Origin: JACPFV01 sp038043245
Lineage (GTDB): Bacteria; Pseudomonadota; Gammaproteobacteria; Nevskiales; Nevskiaceae
NCBI GenBank assembly: GCA_038043245.1
Contig: JBBTCH010000001.1
Span: 806,001 to 870,000 of the forward strand
Direction: 5' to 3'
DNA length: 64,000 bases
This document shows, in pieces, positions 43,040 to 52,086 of this stretch. Every line of letters begins with the position of its first letter. The stretch's first letter is position 1. A model generated the notes under the pieces. That model was not told where the DNA came from. It saw only the letters and a list, made by a program, of their open reading frames with translations, and did no database searches. The position numbers were made by a program, and so were the translations under genes.

Positions 43040-43804
43040 ATGGTCAACATCCGCGTGCGCCTGCGGCACCGATTCCCGCGCCTCATTTCTGCAGCGAGGG
43101 CGGTCCGCCACCGGTGGCGCAAGTTTGTCCACGCCGGAACCCGGTATTACTGTCCGTTGTGCGAGAGCAGCCTGCGCGCGTTTGAGAAGGACCCCTGGGA
43201 CAGCCATCCCATGGCGCGATGTCCGGTCTGCGGCGCACAACGCCGGCATCGCGCCGTCTGGTCGTTCCTCCTCCAGTCGCGCTTGTTAGACGGCAACACG
43301 TCCCTTGGCCGTTTTCTGCACTTCGCGCCGGAGGCCGTGCTGGAGGAGAAGTTCAGAAACGGACGAGCGCTGAAGTATCTGTCCGCCGACATCCGGCCCG
43401 GTGCGGCGATGCTCACGCTCGATATCACCGCCATCAACCAGCCCGATGCGAGCTTCGATGCGATCTTCTGCAGCCATGTGCTCGAGCACGTCCCCGACGA
43501 CCGGGCGGCGATGTGGGAGCTGTACCGGATTCTCAGGCCCGGCGGCCGGGCCATCATCCAGGTGCCGCTCTATGCGCAGTCGACGTTCGAGGACCCGTCG
43601 GTGGTCGATCCGCGCGAGCGTCAGCGGTTGTTCGGTCAGCACGATCACGTCCGCAAGTACGGACCGGACCTGCTGCAGCGCCTTCTGGCAACGGGCTTCG
43701 AGGCGCGCGCTGTGAGGGCCACTGATTTCCTCGCCGACAGGGACATCGAGCGTCTGGGGATCACGGCAGATGAGACGATTTTCGACTGCCGCAAATCGGG
43801 CTAG
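43040..43804 (+). CDS. Methyltransferase with N-terminal zinc ribbon
   Basis: 254 residues. Two CPxC pairs (YYCPLCESSL and RCPVCGAQRRHRAVW) form a zinc ribbon at about 37-74. A Rossmann core follows: GRFLHFAPEAVLEEKFR, YLSADIRPGAAMLTLDITAI, FDAIFCSHVLEHVPDDRAAM, LRPGGRAIIQVPLY, then HDHVRKYGPDLLQRLLATGF. Motif I is atypical (no GxGxG), but the rest matches class I methyltransferases in polysaccharide clusters. Confidence 0.85.
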   Translation: MVNIRVRLRHRFPRLISAARAVRHRWRKFVHAGTRYYCPLCESSLRAFEKDPWDSHPMARCPVCGAQRRHRAVWSFLLQSRLLDGNTSLGRFLHFAPEAVLEEKFRNGRALKYLSADIRPGAAMLTLDITAINQPDASFDAIFCSHVLEHVPDDRAAMWELYRILRPGGRAIIQVPLYAQSTFEDPSVVDPRERQRLFGQHDHVRKYGPDLLQRLLATGFEARAVRATDFLADRDIERLGITADETIFDCRKSG

Positions 43805-43938
43805 CCGAGTGCGGTCGCGGACCGTTCCAGCTGGCGGCAGAACGCATTTCAAGACGCCTTCCCGTACCATGAGCGCTCCCTTGTACCGCCGCGCAACCGG
43901 CCCGGAACACCGCTGCCACCCGTGAAAGTCACTCGCCC

Positions 43939-44925
43939 ATGAAGACGGCCCTGATCTGCGGTGTCAGTGGTCAGGACGGCTCGCTGCTGGCGCGGTTGCT
44001 GCTCGAGAATGGCTATCGAGTGGTCGGCGGGTCGCGTGACGCGCAGAGCGCGAACTTCGCGAACCTCGAGCGCCTGGGGATCCGCGACGACGTGGTGCAA
44101 CAATCGGTAACGCTCACCGACTTCCGCAGCGTGATCCACGCGCTGATCCGCTTCCGCCCGGATGAGATCTACAACCTTGCGGGCCAGACTTCGGTGAGTC
44201 TGTCGTTCGACCAACCGGTCGAGACGCTGGAGAGCATCAGCGTGGCGACGCTGAACCTGCTGGAGGCGGTGCGCGTCACCGAGCTCACCGCACGCATCTA
44301 CAACGCCTCTTCGAGCGAGTGCTTCGGCGACACCGGCACTACGGCGGCGACCGAAGCCACACACTTTCGTCCACGCAGCCCGTACGGTGTGGCCAAAGCC
44401 GCGGCGCACTGGCAGGTGGCGAACTACCGCGAGGCCTACGGGCTGCACTGTTGCTCGGGAATCTTGTTCAACCACGAGTCACCGCTGCGCCCGGCACGCT
44501 TTGTCACGCGCAAAGTGATCGCCGCCGCGGTACGCATCGCGCGCGGCAGCCGCGAGACCGTGGAGCTGGGCAACCTCGACGTGATCCGCGACTGGGGCTG
44601 GGCGCCCGAGTACGTCGAGGCGATGTGGCTGATGTTGCAGCAGCCGCAGCCCTCGGACTTCGTGATCTGCACCGGCCAGAGCATCGCGCTGCGCGAGTTC
44701 GTGCGACTGTGCTTTGCCGGCGTCGGGCTCGACTGGCAGCAGCACGTGCGCGTGCGGAAGGACCTCTACCGCACGTCGGACATCACGCAGAGCTACGGCA
44801 ACGCCGACAAGGCGCAGCGCGAACTGGGCTGGAGCGCGCACACCCGCGTGGCCGACGTCGTGCGCCGCATGTTGGAAGCCGAGCAAGGCGCGTCGCTGGA
44901 CCAGGTCCTGCGACGCGACGCATAG
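43939..44925 (+). CDS. gmd: GDP-mannose 4,6-dehydratase family protein
   Basis: 328 residues of the short-chain dehydrogenase family: NAD(P) site ALICGVSGQDGSLLARLLLE, IYNLAGQTSVSLSFDQPVET, catalytic region YNASSSECFG and the YxxxK pair in SPYGVAKAAAH, then ILFNHESPLRPARFVTRKVI, all characteristic of Gmd. It would make GDP-4-keto-6-deoxy-mannose, the precursor of GDP-rhamnose, fucose or perosamine. No matching reductase or aminotransferase is in the window, so the next step lies elsewhere. Adjacent to a GT4 gene, two bases away. Confidence 0.9.
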   Translation: MKTALICGVSGQDGSLLARLLLENGYRVVGGSRDAQSANFANLERLGIRDDVVQQSVTLTDFRSVIHALIRFRPDEIYNLAGQTSVSLSFDQPVETLESISVATLNLLEAVRVTELTARIYNASSSECFGDTGTTAATEATHFRPRSPYGVAKAAAHWQVANYREAYGLHCCSGILFNHESPLRPARFVTRKVIAAAVRIARGSRETVELGNLDVIRDWGWAPEYVEAMWLMLQQPQPSDFVICTGQSIALREFVRLCFAGVGLDWQQHVRVRKDLYRTSDITQSYGNADKAQRELGWSAHTRVADVVRRMLEAEQGASLDQVLRRDA

Positions 44926-44926
44926 G

Positions 44927-45988
44927 ATGAATATCTGTTTCGACGGCATCGGATTCTCGCTGCAGGAGTCGGGTGGCATCTCAATCTATTCCGAGAAAGT
45001 CGTCGCCGGTGTGGTACGCGCCGGCGTGCCGGTCAAGCTCTGGCTGTTCCCGGGCTGCGAGCACAACAAGTCAGTGGAGACGCTGCTGGCCCTGCGCAAG
45101 GACTTTCCCGCGTTCGAAGTGGTGCGCGTCACCCGGCGCTCGCCGCTTGAGCGCCTGCGTGCTTTCCGCGAGTCGCTGGAGCCGGGCTCGGTATTCCATT
45201 CAACCTACTACCGGCTACCGCCGAAGAGTGCGCGGGTGCGCGTCGTCACCACGGTCTATGACTTCATCCACGAGCGACGCGCCTCGCGCGCACGCCGCGC
45301 CGTGCTGTCGTTCCAGAAGCGCCGCGCAATCCTGCGCGCCGACGCTGTGGTCTGCATCTCGGCGCGCACCGCTGCCGATGTCCCACGTTACGTGCCGGAG
45401 GTCGATCCGCGCCGCATCGTGGTCGCGCCATTGGGCTCCGATTTCCGCCCGATCGAGGGCGCGGTCTCGGCGCACGGCACGTTTGCGCTGTTCGTTGGGC
45501 GCCGCGTCGCCCACAAGCAGTTCCCGATGGCGGTACAGGCCGTGGCGCGCGTCAAGGGCCTGCGCCTGGTAATCGCCGGTGGCGGTGAGCTGAGCGCCGC
45601 GGATCGCGACACGCTGGCCGGCCTGCCCGCTGAACGCTGGACCGCGATCCCGTGGGTGGAACCCACGCAGCTCAACCAGCTCTACAGCACCGCGCTGGCG
45701 CTGCTGTTCCCCTCGGTGGATGAGGGCTTCGGCCTGCCGGTGGCGGAAGCCGCCAGCACCGGTTGCCCCGCAATCACCGTGCGCGGCGGCATTCCCGAGG
45801 ACGCGCAGCCACTGCCGGAGTTGGCGGCGCACAGTCCAGCGCCGGAGGCACTTGCCGCGCTGCTGCTGCGTCTGCTGAATCCCGCATATCGCAGCGAGGT
45901 TCGGCGTCGTGCGCTGGCCTCGGCCGCGAACTCGGGCTGGGACCGAACCATCGGCAAGCTCATGGACACTTATCGGGCGCTCGCATGA
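44927..45988 (+). CDS. GT4-family glycosyltransferase
   Basis: 353 residues (MNICFDGIGFSLQESGGISI). Motifs: HSTYYRLPPKSARVRVVTTV then YDFIHERRAS (acceptor-side), VCISARTAADVPRYVPEV, FALFVGRRVAHKQFP, LYSTALALLFPSVDEGFGLP (the E-x7-E donor site) and VAEAASTGCPAITVRGGIPE. Cytoplasmic GT-B transferase, probably a mannosyl- or rhamnosyl-type enzyme given the gmd neighbour (inference). It is coupled to the next gene through ATGA. Confidence 0.92.
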   Translation: MNICFDGIGFSLQESGGISIYSEKVVAGVVRAGVPVKLWLFPGCEHNKSVETLLALRKDFPAFEVVRVTRRSPLERLRAFRESLEPGSVFHSTYYRLPPKSARVRVVTTVYDFIHERRASRARRAVLSFQKRRAILRADAVVCISARTAADVPRYVPEVDPRRIVVAPLGSDFRPIEGAVSAHGTFALFVGRRVAHKQFPMAVQAVARVKGLRLVIAGGGELSAADRDTLAGLPAERWTAIPWVEPTQLNQLYSTALALLFPSVDEGFGLPVAEAASTGCPAITVRGGIPEDAQPLPELAAHSPAPEALAALLLRLLNPAYRSEVRRRALASAANSGWDRTIGKLMDTYRALA

Positions 45989-46689
45989 CCACGCCTTCCG
46001 TGCCAACGGCCTATCGCGACCAGCGCGCGCAGGAATACGATGACCGCCGCTTCACCAGCCCGGCCGGCCTGGCGATCGCGGCGGCTGAAAGTGCGCTGTT
46101 CCGCGCGGCGCTGGGCGCGGTCCCCGCAGGCGCGCACCTGCTTGAGGTCGGCTGCGGCACCGGGCGCTTCCTGCTGACGGCGTTCGAAGCGGGCTTCCGC
46201 TGTGAGGGACTCGATCCATCGCCCGACATGCTTGAGCTGGTGCGCGGCAAGCTTGGTAAACGCGCCACCGAAGTTACGCTCAGGCTCGGTGAGGGCGCGC
46301 AACTACCCTATACGGACGGCGCTTTCGATTTTACCTACAGCATCCGCGTGCTCAACCAAGTCGGACGGGCCGATTACGCGCTGGCGATGGTGCGCGACCT
46401 GCTGCGCGTCGTGCGGCCTGGGGGACTGGTACTGATCGAGTTCGCCAACCGCTGGCGGCCGCACCGCGGCGGGCCGGACGTGCGGTTGTCGCCGGCAGAA
46501 GTACTGGCAACGGCCGCCACTGCCGGCGGCAGGCTGCGCTGGCTTCGTGGCACGTTCGCTCTGGGCATGACCGCGTATTGGCGCGCGCCCGGCGCGCTGC
46601 TGCCGATGGTGAGCGCCGCAGACCGTGCGCTGAGCCGCGCCGTGCCGCGGTTATGTGCACGCTGCTACGCGCTGATCGAAAAGGCCTGA
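45985..46689 (+). CDS. SAM-dependent methyltransferase
   Basis: 234 residues from ATG 45985. SAM motifs: AHLLEVGCGTGRFLLTAFEA, RCEGLDPSPDMLELVRGKL, GEGAQLPYTDGAFDFTYSIR, LRVVRPGGLVLIEFANRWRP. It resembles the methyltransferase at 42188-42925 in layout and substrate class. Overlaps the upstream GT4 gene by four bases and is followed after four bases by another GT4 gene, so these form one operon. Confidence 0.88.
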   Translation: MTTPSVPTAYRDQRAQEYDDRRFTSPAGLAIAAAESALFRAALGAVPAGAHLLEVGCGTGRFLLTAFEAGFRCEGLDPSPDMLELVRGKLGKRATEVTLRLGEGAQLPYTDGAFDFTYSIRVLNQVGRADYALAMVRDLLRVVRPGGLVLIEFANRWRPHRGGPDVRLSPAEVLATAATAGGRLRWLRGTFALGMTAYWRAPGALLPMVSAADRALSRAVPRLCARCYALIEKA

Positions 46690-46693
46690 GGCC

Positions 46694-47863
46694 ATGCGCA
46701 TCGGCATCTACGTGGCGCACGTTGGCGTGCTGCCCGGATACGAGCGGATGGTGTCGGGCCACGTGCAGATCCCGCTGTACAGCGCACGGCTGCTGCGTGA
46801 CGCGGGGCACGAAGTCGAGCTGATCAGCACGCGTATGACCGGCCGGTGCCTGCCCGACTGCCTGCCGCGCGATCTGCCCTTGCACGAAGTGATCGACGCT
46901 TCGCGCCAGGGCACAGCATCGGAGCATGACGTTGGGCGGCGCGGCGGTTTTCACCCGTTGCGGCTGGTGCAATGGCTGCGCCAGGTGCGGGCGCTGGCAC
47001 GGCGCTACGACGTAATGCATTTCTTCGGCGCCAATCGCACGGTCAGCCTCGCGGGCCTGATACGCAGCTTGCCGGGCGCCTGCCCTACGCTCGTCACGTT
47101 CAACGTCGGAGTGTTTCCGGAGCCGTACCTGGCCCTGACGCGCCCGTTCTGGAAGCGCATTGACCGCGTGCTGACTTCGACCGACTACTTCCACCGCAAA
47201 CTGACTGCGGCCGGCATCCAGTCACACGTGCTGCGCCACGGTGTGGTCAAGGATCTGCGCATGTCTGATGTAAGGCGGCGCCACCGCGTGCTGTTCTGGC
47301 GCGAAGCCACACCACGCAACGGCGGCGACATTGCAGCCGAGGTGTTCCGTCGGCTGGCGCCGCGCTATCCCAACGTGCACTTCGATCTCGCAGTGCGACC
47401 GCACTGGAGCGAGGTGGACGGCTTGGAAACACTCGCGAAGACGTATCCGAACGTCGGTCTGCACCGTGCACCGTACCCCGCCGGCTTCTCGTTCGAGGCA
47501 CTGATGGCAGAAGCGATCTGCGTACTGCTGCCATTCCGGGCGTACACCGTCCAGCCGCAGCTTTCGATTCTGGAAAGCCTTGCGGCGGGCGTGCCGGTGG
47601 TGGCCTCGAACATCGAGTCGACCGCTGAGTTGATCCAGTCCGGCAGCAATGGGCTGGTGATACCGGCTGGCGACGCTGATGCAGCGACGCGCGCCGTCGA
47701 AGAATTGATCCGCGATCCAGCGCGGGCGCAAACCATGGGGCAAGCTGCCGCTAGTTTCGTGAAACAGGAGTGGAACTGGTCTTCATATGTGGACGAGTTG
47801 CAGAGTCATTACACGGCCGTGCTGAGCGCACGCAATCTCAAACCAAGAATTACAACAGGCTGA
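46694..47863 (+). CDS. GT4-family glycosyltransferase
   Basis: 389 residues: RIGIYVAHVGVLPGYERMVS at the start, MHFFGANRTVSLAGL, RVLTSTDYFHRKLTAAGIQS in the N-domain; RHRVLFWREATPRNGGDIAA, NVHFDLAVRPHWSE, and QPQLSILESLAAGVPVVASN (donor site) in the C-domain. Last gene of the plus-strand run from 43040. It converges on the minus-strand GT4 gene at 47899. Confidence 0.9.
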   Translation: MRIGIYVAHVGVLPGYERMVSGHVQIPLYSARLLRDAGHEVELISTRMTGRCLPDCLPRDLPLHEVIDASRQGTASEHDVGRRGGFHPLRLVQWLRQVRALARRYDVMHFFGANRTVSLAGLIRSLPGACPTLVTFNVGVFPEPYLALTRPFWKRIDRVLTSTDYFHRKLTAAGIQSHVLRHGVVKDLRMSDVRRRHRVLFWREATPRNGGDIAAEVFRRLAPRYPNVHFDLAVRPHWSEVDGLETLAKTYPNVGLHRAPYPAGFSFEALMAEAICVLLPFRAYTVQPQLSILESLAAGVPVVASNIESTAELIQSGSNGLVIPAGDADAATRAVEELIRDPARAQTMGQAAASFVKQEWNWSSYVDELQSHYTAVLSARNLKPRITTG

Positions 47864-47898
47864 ATCAGCCGTATTCAGACGACCACTCGCCCTTGCAT

Positions 47899-49023
47899 CT
47901 AGGTCGGCGTTGCTTGCGCGCAATTTTTGTATAGCGCTTCCATTGTTCGGCCCATCGCCGCCAGCGAAAGCTCCTGTTCGGCGCAGATTCGCGCCTGCCG
48001 CGCACGATCCTGCCGCAATCCTGGATCTCGATATTCGGCCAGCGCTTGCGCCAACGCGTCAGCATTACCAACAGGAATCACGCTACCGCAACGATAGCGA
48101 CGGATCAGATCCGCCATGCCAACCGCGTCGGTTACTACTGCCGGAACGCCGGCAGCCAGCGCCTCGGCCGTGACATAACTGAAGTTCTCGCTGTACGACG
48201 GCAGGGCGAACACGTGCGTGCGTTGCAGCAACAACTGGCGTTGTGGCACCTGCACGAAACCGTGCCAAGTCACGCTGTCGCCAAGTGCGAGAGAAGCGAT
48301 GTCCGCGCGCAGTCGGTCCGGTCCGTAGTCGCGACCAGTGTCGCCGGCGATGTCGAGACGCGCGTCGAGGCCCCCGGCGCGTAATCGCGCCAGCGCCTGG
48401 AGCAGTTCCGGCAAACCCTTGACGCGCGAGAGCCGGCCGACGAACAGGATGTGCAGTGCCCCGGCCGGCGGCGCTGCGGGCAGCGGCGCGATCGGCAGTC
48501 CGGGCATCGCAACCTGCACGCGCAACCGCGGGTCCAGCACACGCAGGAAATCGGCCTCCTGCTCCGTCATCGCCACCAGCGCGGCAGCACGGCGCAGCAG
48601 CGGGCCGGCCAGCAACAGGTAAAGCGACTTGAGCCAGCGCCGCTGCGACAGATACCAGGCCGACAGCAGCCCGTGCGAGCTCACCACATAGGGGCACCCG
48701 GCCTGGCGACAGAGCAAGACGGCGATCAGGAACTGCCAGCCGAAGGGCCCGTGGATGTGGACGAGGTCGCAATCCGCGAGCGAGCGCCGCAGCCAGCGGC
48801 CGAAGGCCATCGCGTTGGCGGCATCGGAGCGCCCCGCAGTTCCCGCGTGTGCGAGCGGCGAGATCATGGCGGGCGGCGCGCAGGCCAGCACACAGCCTGA
48901 CTGTATCCGCACTGCAGATGCGTCGAGTGCCGCACGTAGGCCCTCGAGGTAGGTCAGCGGCCCACCGCTGTGCGGATCCAGCGAGCGGAACACATGGGTG
49001 ACGTACAGCGGGGCCAGTGACAT
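47899..49023 (-). CDS. GT4-family glycosyltransferase
   Basis: 374 residues: VTHVFRSLDPHSGGPLTYLE at the N-terminus, DLVHIHGPFGWQFLIAVLLC, PYVVSSHGLLSAWYL; C-domain ILFVGRLSRVKGLPELLQAL, HVFALPSYSENFSYVTAEAL (E-x7-E type) and AAGVPAVVTDAVGMADLIR. Cytoplasmic GT-B enzyme. The start lies 7 bp after the tandem GT2 gene on the same strand. Confidence 0.9.
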   Translation of the reverse strand: MSLAPLYVTHVFRSLDPHSGGPLTYLEGLRAALDASAVRIQSGCVLACAPPAMISPLAHAGTAGRSDAANAMAFGRWLRRSLADCDLVHIHGPFGWQFLIAVLLCRQAGCPYVVSSHGLLSAWYLSQRRWLKSLYLLLAGPLLRRAAALVAMTEQEADFLRVLDPRLRVQVAMPGLPIAPLPAAPPAGALHILFVGRLSRVKGLPELLQALARLRAGGLDARLDIAGDTGRDYGPDRLRADIASLALGDSVTWHGFVQVPQRQLLLQRTHVFALPSYSENFSYVTAEALAAGVPAVVTDAVGMADLIRRYRCGSVIPVGNADALAQALAEYRDPGLRQDRARQARICAEQELSLAAMGRTMEALYKNCAQATPT

Positions 49024-49030
49024 GTGCCCG

Positions 49031-50776
49031 CTAGTACCGGACGCCCAGCGCGCGGCGATACCAGCGCCGCAGGGTCTGCGTCAGGCGCTTGGACACGCTG
49101 ATCGCGCCGGGACCGAGCCAGGACAACAGCAAATACGCGGGCGCCTTGAATTGCAGCGGCCGGGCACGCAGCGATTCGAGGAACCACTTGCGCCCGGCGC
49201 TGCGCGAATGGAAGGTGAATTCGCTCAGGCCCAGCACGAGGTAGTGGCTGGCGAGCACGCGCGGCTGCTTGGCCCAACGCGCGCCGTGCCTCCGCATGAT
49301 GATCCCCATGTCGTTGGCGTAGACCTTCTGGTTGTCCCACATGCCCGAGCCGGGAATGCGGCGCTGGTCCTGGATGAACAATGGCTCGGGCACGAAGCTG
49401 AAATCGCAAAGGTCCTTCAAACGCAGCGCGTATTCCCAGTCGTCCCAAGCCTTCATGCCCTCGTCGAACAGCCCGGCATCGAGCAGCACCTGGCGGCGCG
49501 CAAGCCAGGCCGGCGTCGCGATCATGCCGAAGCGCCAGTCCATGCCGCGCGAAAAATCAATCCACTTGAAGCGCTCGGCACCGCCGACGTAGAGCGTGTC
49601 CACGGTCGAGAGCTGGATGTGGCTGCACAAATTCAGCCCGACGTGTGCCGGCGCGGCTTGCAGCGCTGCGACCTGGATCGCGAGCTTTTGCGGCATCCAG
49701 ATGTCGTCGTCATCCTGGAAGGCGATCAGTTCGCCCTTGGCCTCGCGGATGCCGATGTTGCGAGCGGCGGCGGCCCGACGATTATGATCCAAGCGAATGT
49801 AGCGCAACCGGGGGTCGGCGAACGCACGCACCGTTTCGTTGGTGTCGTCGGTTGATGCGTCGTCCACCACGATGAGTTCCAGGTTGCGGTACGACTGGGT
49901 CAAGATGCTGATGATCGCGCGGCGCAGCAGCCGCGCGCGGTTGTGGGTGGGCATCACCACCGTGACTAGCGGGCCCTCGGTGGTCAGTGCCAAATCGCGT
50001 TCCGCAGCCGCGCTGGCGGCAGGCGGTGGCACCGGGCGCCCAAGCGCCACCTGCCAGCCGGCGAGCAGCGCGGGTTGGCGCCCGAACACCGCCGCGTGTC
50101 GGCGCAGCAGTTCGGCCAGTGCGGTGCGCTGCACGTCGCTGCGCAACAGCGCCTCGTCGGGCCGAGGGCGATGCAGCAGCGCGACGTTGTCGAACACGAA
50201 GCGGGCCTTGCCGCGGCCGAGCAGACGCAGCGCGAGGTCCCATTCCTGAAGCGCCGCCAGCTTCGGGTCGAAGCTCCCGCATTCGCGCAGCGCGGCGCGG
50301 CGCACGATCCATGCGGCCAGTGGCAGCGACGCGCATTCCAACGGGTTGGGGTCCGGCGGCGTGGCGCGCATGAGTCCGGCCGGCGTCGCGCTCCAAGCGC
50401 AGCCGTCGCTGTAGCCGATCCAACCGCCGCCGACGAATTCGACGGTCGGCTCCGCGGCCAGCACCGCGAGCTGGACTTCAAGTTTCAGCGGCAGCCACTC
50501 GGTAGTAGCGTCTTGGAATCCGACAATTTCTCCACTGGCTGCGCGGATACCGGCGTTCAGGGCGGCGGCGGGCGTGGCTTCTCCGGAAACGGGAACCCGC
50601 CGCACGCGCGGATCTTGAATCGCGCGCAGTAATCCGCTGACCTGATCATCGGCCGTAGAATCGACGACCACGAGTTCGAGTTCCGTATAGTTTTGCGACA
50701 GCACGCTATGAACGGCACGCCGCACGCCAGGTCCCGACATTGCAACGTGCATCACCACGCTAACAATCGGCGTCAT
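49031..50776 (-). CDS. Tandem two-domain GT2 glycosyltransferase
   Basis: 581 residues with two GT-A modules. Module 1 (about 1-240): PIVSVVMHVAMSGPGVRRAV, LELVVVDSTADDQ, EIVGFQDATTEWLPLKLEVQ. Module 2 (about 265-500): PLVTVVMPTHNRARLLRRAI, LELIVVDDASTDDTNETVRA, ELIAFQDDDDIWMPQKLAIQ. Module 2 keeps the DDD metal motif; module 1 has DAT in that place and a shortened VDSTAD, so it may be inactive or altered. Both likely build a repeating disaccharide, or one is structural. Confidence 0.88.
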   Translation of the reverse strand: MTPIVSVVMHVAMSGPGVRRAVHSVLSQNYTELELVVVDSTADDQVSGLLRAIQDPRVRRVPVSGEATPAAALNAGIRAASGEIVGFQDATTEWLPLKLEVQLAVLAAEPTVEFVGGGWIGYSDGCAWSATPAGLMRATPPDPNPLECASLPLAAWIVRRAALRECGSFDPKLAALQEWDLALRLLGRGKARFVFDNVALLHRPRPDEALLRSDVQRTALAELLRRHAAVFGRQPALLAGWQVALGRPVPPPAASAAAERDLALTTEGPLVTVVMPTHNRARLLRRAIISILTQSYRNLELIVVDDASTDDTNETVRAFADPRLRYIRLDHNRRAAAARNIGIREAKGELIAFQDDDDIWMPQKLAIQVAALQAAPAHVGLNLCSHIQLSTVDTLYVGGAERFKWIDFSRGMDWRFGMIATPAWLARRQVLLDAGLFDEGMKAWDDWEYALRLKDLCDFSFVPEPLFIQDQRRIPGSGMWDNQKVYANDMGIIMRRHGARWAKQPRVLASHYLVLGLSEFTFHSRSAGRKWFLESLRARPLQFKAPAYLLLSWLGPGAISVSKRLTQTLRRWYRRALGVRY

Positions 50777-50910
50777 GGGTCAGGCGTTCGGCGTGAAGTA
50801 ATTGCGATCATACGGAGCGCCAGTTTCGTTTCATTTTAGAAATCGACCGAATCGAAATGTCGGCGTCCAGCCGTATAGTAGGGTCCGCGCTCCTGCGAGT
50901 CACGCCACCG

Positions 50911-51924
50911 ATGGCCCCCGTTCTGTTCCTCATTTTCAACCGTCCCGAGCATACCGCCCGCTCGTTCGCCGCGATCCGGCAGGTGCGGCCGGTACGGCTG
51001 TACGTTGCCGCCGACGGGCCGCGCCCGAACCGGGCCGACGAGGCGGAGCTGTGCGCCCGCACCCGCGCCGTTGCCACCGCCGTGGACTGGCCGTGCGAGG
51101 TGCATACGCGCTTCAACGACGTCAACCAAGGCTGCCGAAGGGCCGTCTCCGGCGCCCTCGGGTGGTTCTTCGAAACAGAAAAAGATGGGATCATCCTCGA
51201 GGACGATCTGGTCGCCCACCCTTCGTTTTTTACCTTCGCCAACGAGATGCTCGCCCGGTACCGCGATGACGAGCGCGTGTTCTCCATCAACGGCAGTAAC
51301 TACGCGTATTCCCCTGATTGGTCGGAAAGTTATGGCTTTTCAATCTTCATGAACATGCATGGCTGGGCTACCTGGAGACGCTCATACCAGCTCGTGGATC
51401 CAGAAATGACCAGTTGGGCACAACAACGCAGAGGCAAGATACCGTGGCTTTACCGCATGCTTCGCGGCTCGGCGCCGAGGTCAGAGTGGCAAAAAATTGT
51501 CTGGGCCGCGTACTGGCATGACCGTTTCAGCGCCATGCTGGACGGAAGCGTTGATTCCTGGGCTTATGTCTGGGTATACACGGGCCTCTTGCGGCGCAAG
51601 TTATCGGTCGTTCCCAGAGCACATATGGTCCGGAATATCGGTTGGGGTCCCGAGGCGACGCACACACCCAACCCGCTCGATCCACGGGCCGACATTGCGG
51701 TTGCTGAGATGAAATTTCCGCTGAATCATCCGACAGACGTACAGACCGACCCAGCCTACGATATTCACGCCATGAATATGTGGGCGAGGTACCGCGACGA
51801 ATATTTCCGTAAGCGGATACTAAAAAGCTTCCTATTTGATCTGGAGCCGCGGATCTTTCCCAAACTGTGGCAGTTCGCGCGATTCATCAAACTGGCTTTT
51901 CGCGAAACGAATGCCGAAAGATGA
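50911..51924 (+). CDS. GT2-like nucleotide-sugar transferase of the FNRPEHT type
   Basis: 337 residues from ATG 50911 (MAPVLFLIFNRPEHTARSFA); an upstream TTG-type start near 50857 is possible. Motifs: VRLYVAADGPRPNRADE, GCRRAVSGALGWFFETEKDG, IILEDDLVAHPSFFTFANEM (EDD metal site), GFSIFMNMHGWATWRRSYQL, DSWAYVWVYTGLLRRKLSVV. This is a GT-A family common in O-antigen clusters, distantly similar to GNT-I transferases. Divergent from the tandem GT2 gene. Confidence 0.85.
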   Translation: MAPVLFLIFNRPEHTARSFAAIRQVRPVRLYVAADGPRPNRADEAELCARTRAVATAVDWPCEVHTRFNDVNQGCRRAVSGALGWFFETEKDGIILEDDLVAHPSFFTFANEMLARYRDDERVFSINGSNYAYSPDWSESYGFSIFMNMHGWATWRRSYQLVDPEMTSWAQQRRGKIPWLYRMLRGSAPRSEWQKIVWAAYWHDRFSAMLDGSVDSWAYVWVYTGLLRRKLSVVPRAHMVRNIGWGPEATHTPNPLDPRADIAVAEMKFPLNHPTDVQTDPAYDIHAMNMWARYRDEYFRKRILKSFLFDLEPRIFPKLWQFARFIKLAFRETNAER

Positions 51925-52086
51925 TTTCGCCGAAGACTCCACTGTCACCACGCCGCCCAATCAAGCCGCCTTCCAGGCAAAGATGATCCGATCAGCCTTG
52001 GCTGCGGAACAACAGTATTCGAACCTTGAGTGCTTGGCTGCTCTACACGTTCGCATTGCGAATTACAGATCGGACAAGCCTGGAGC

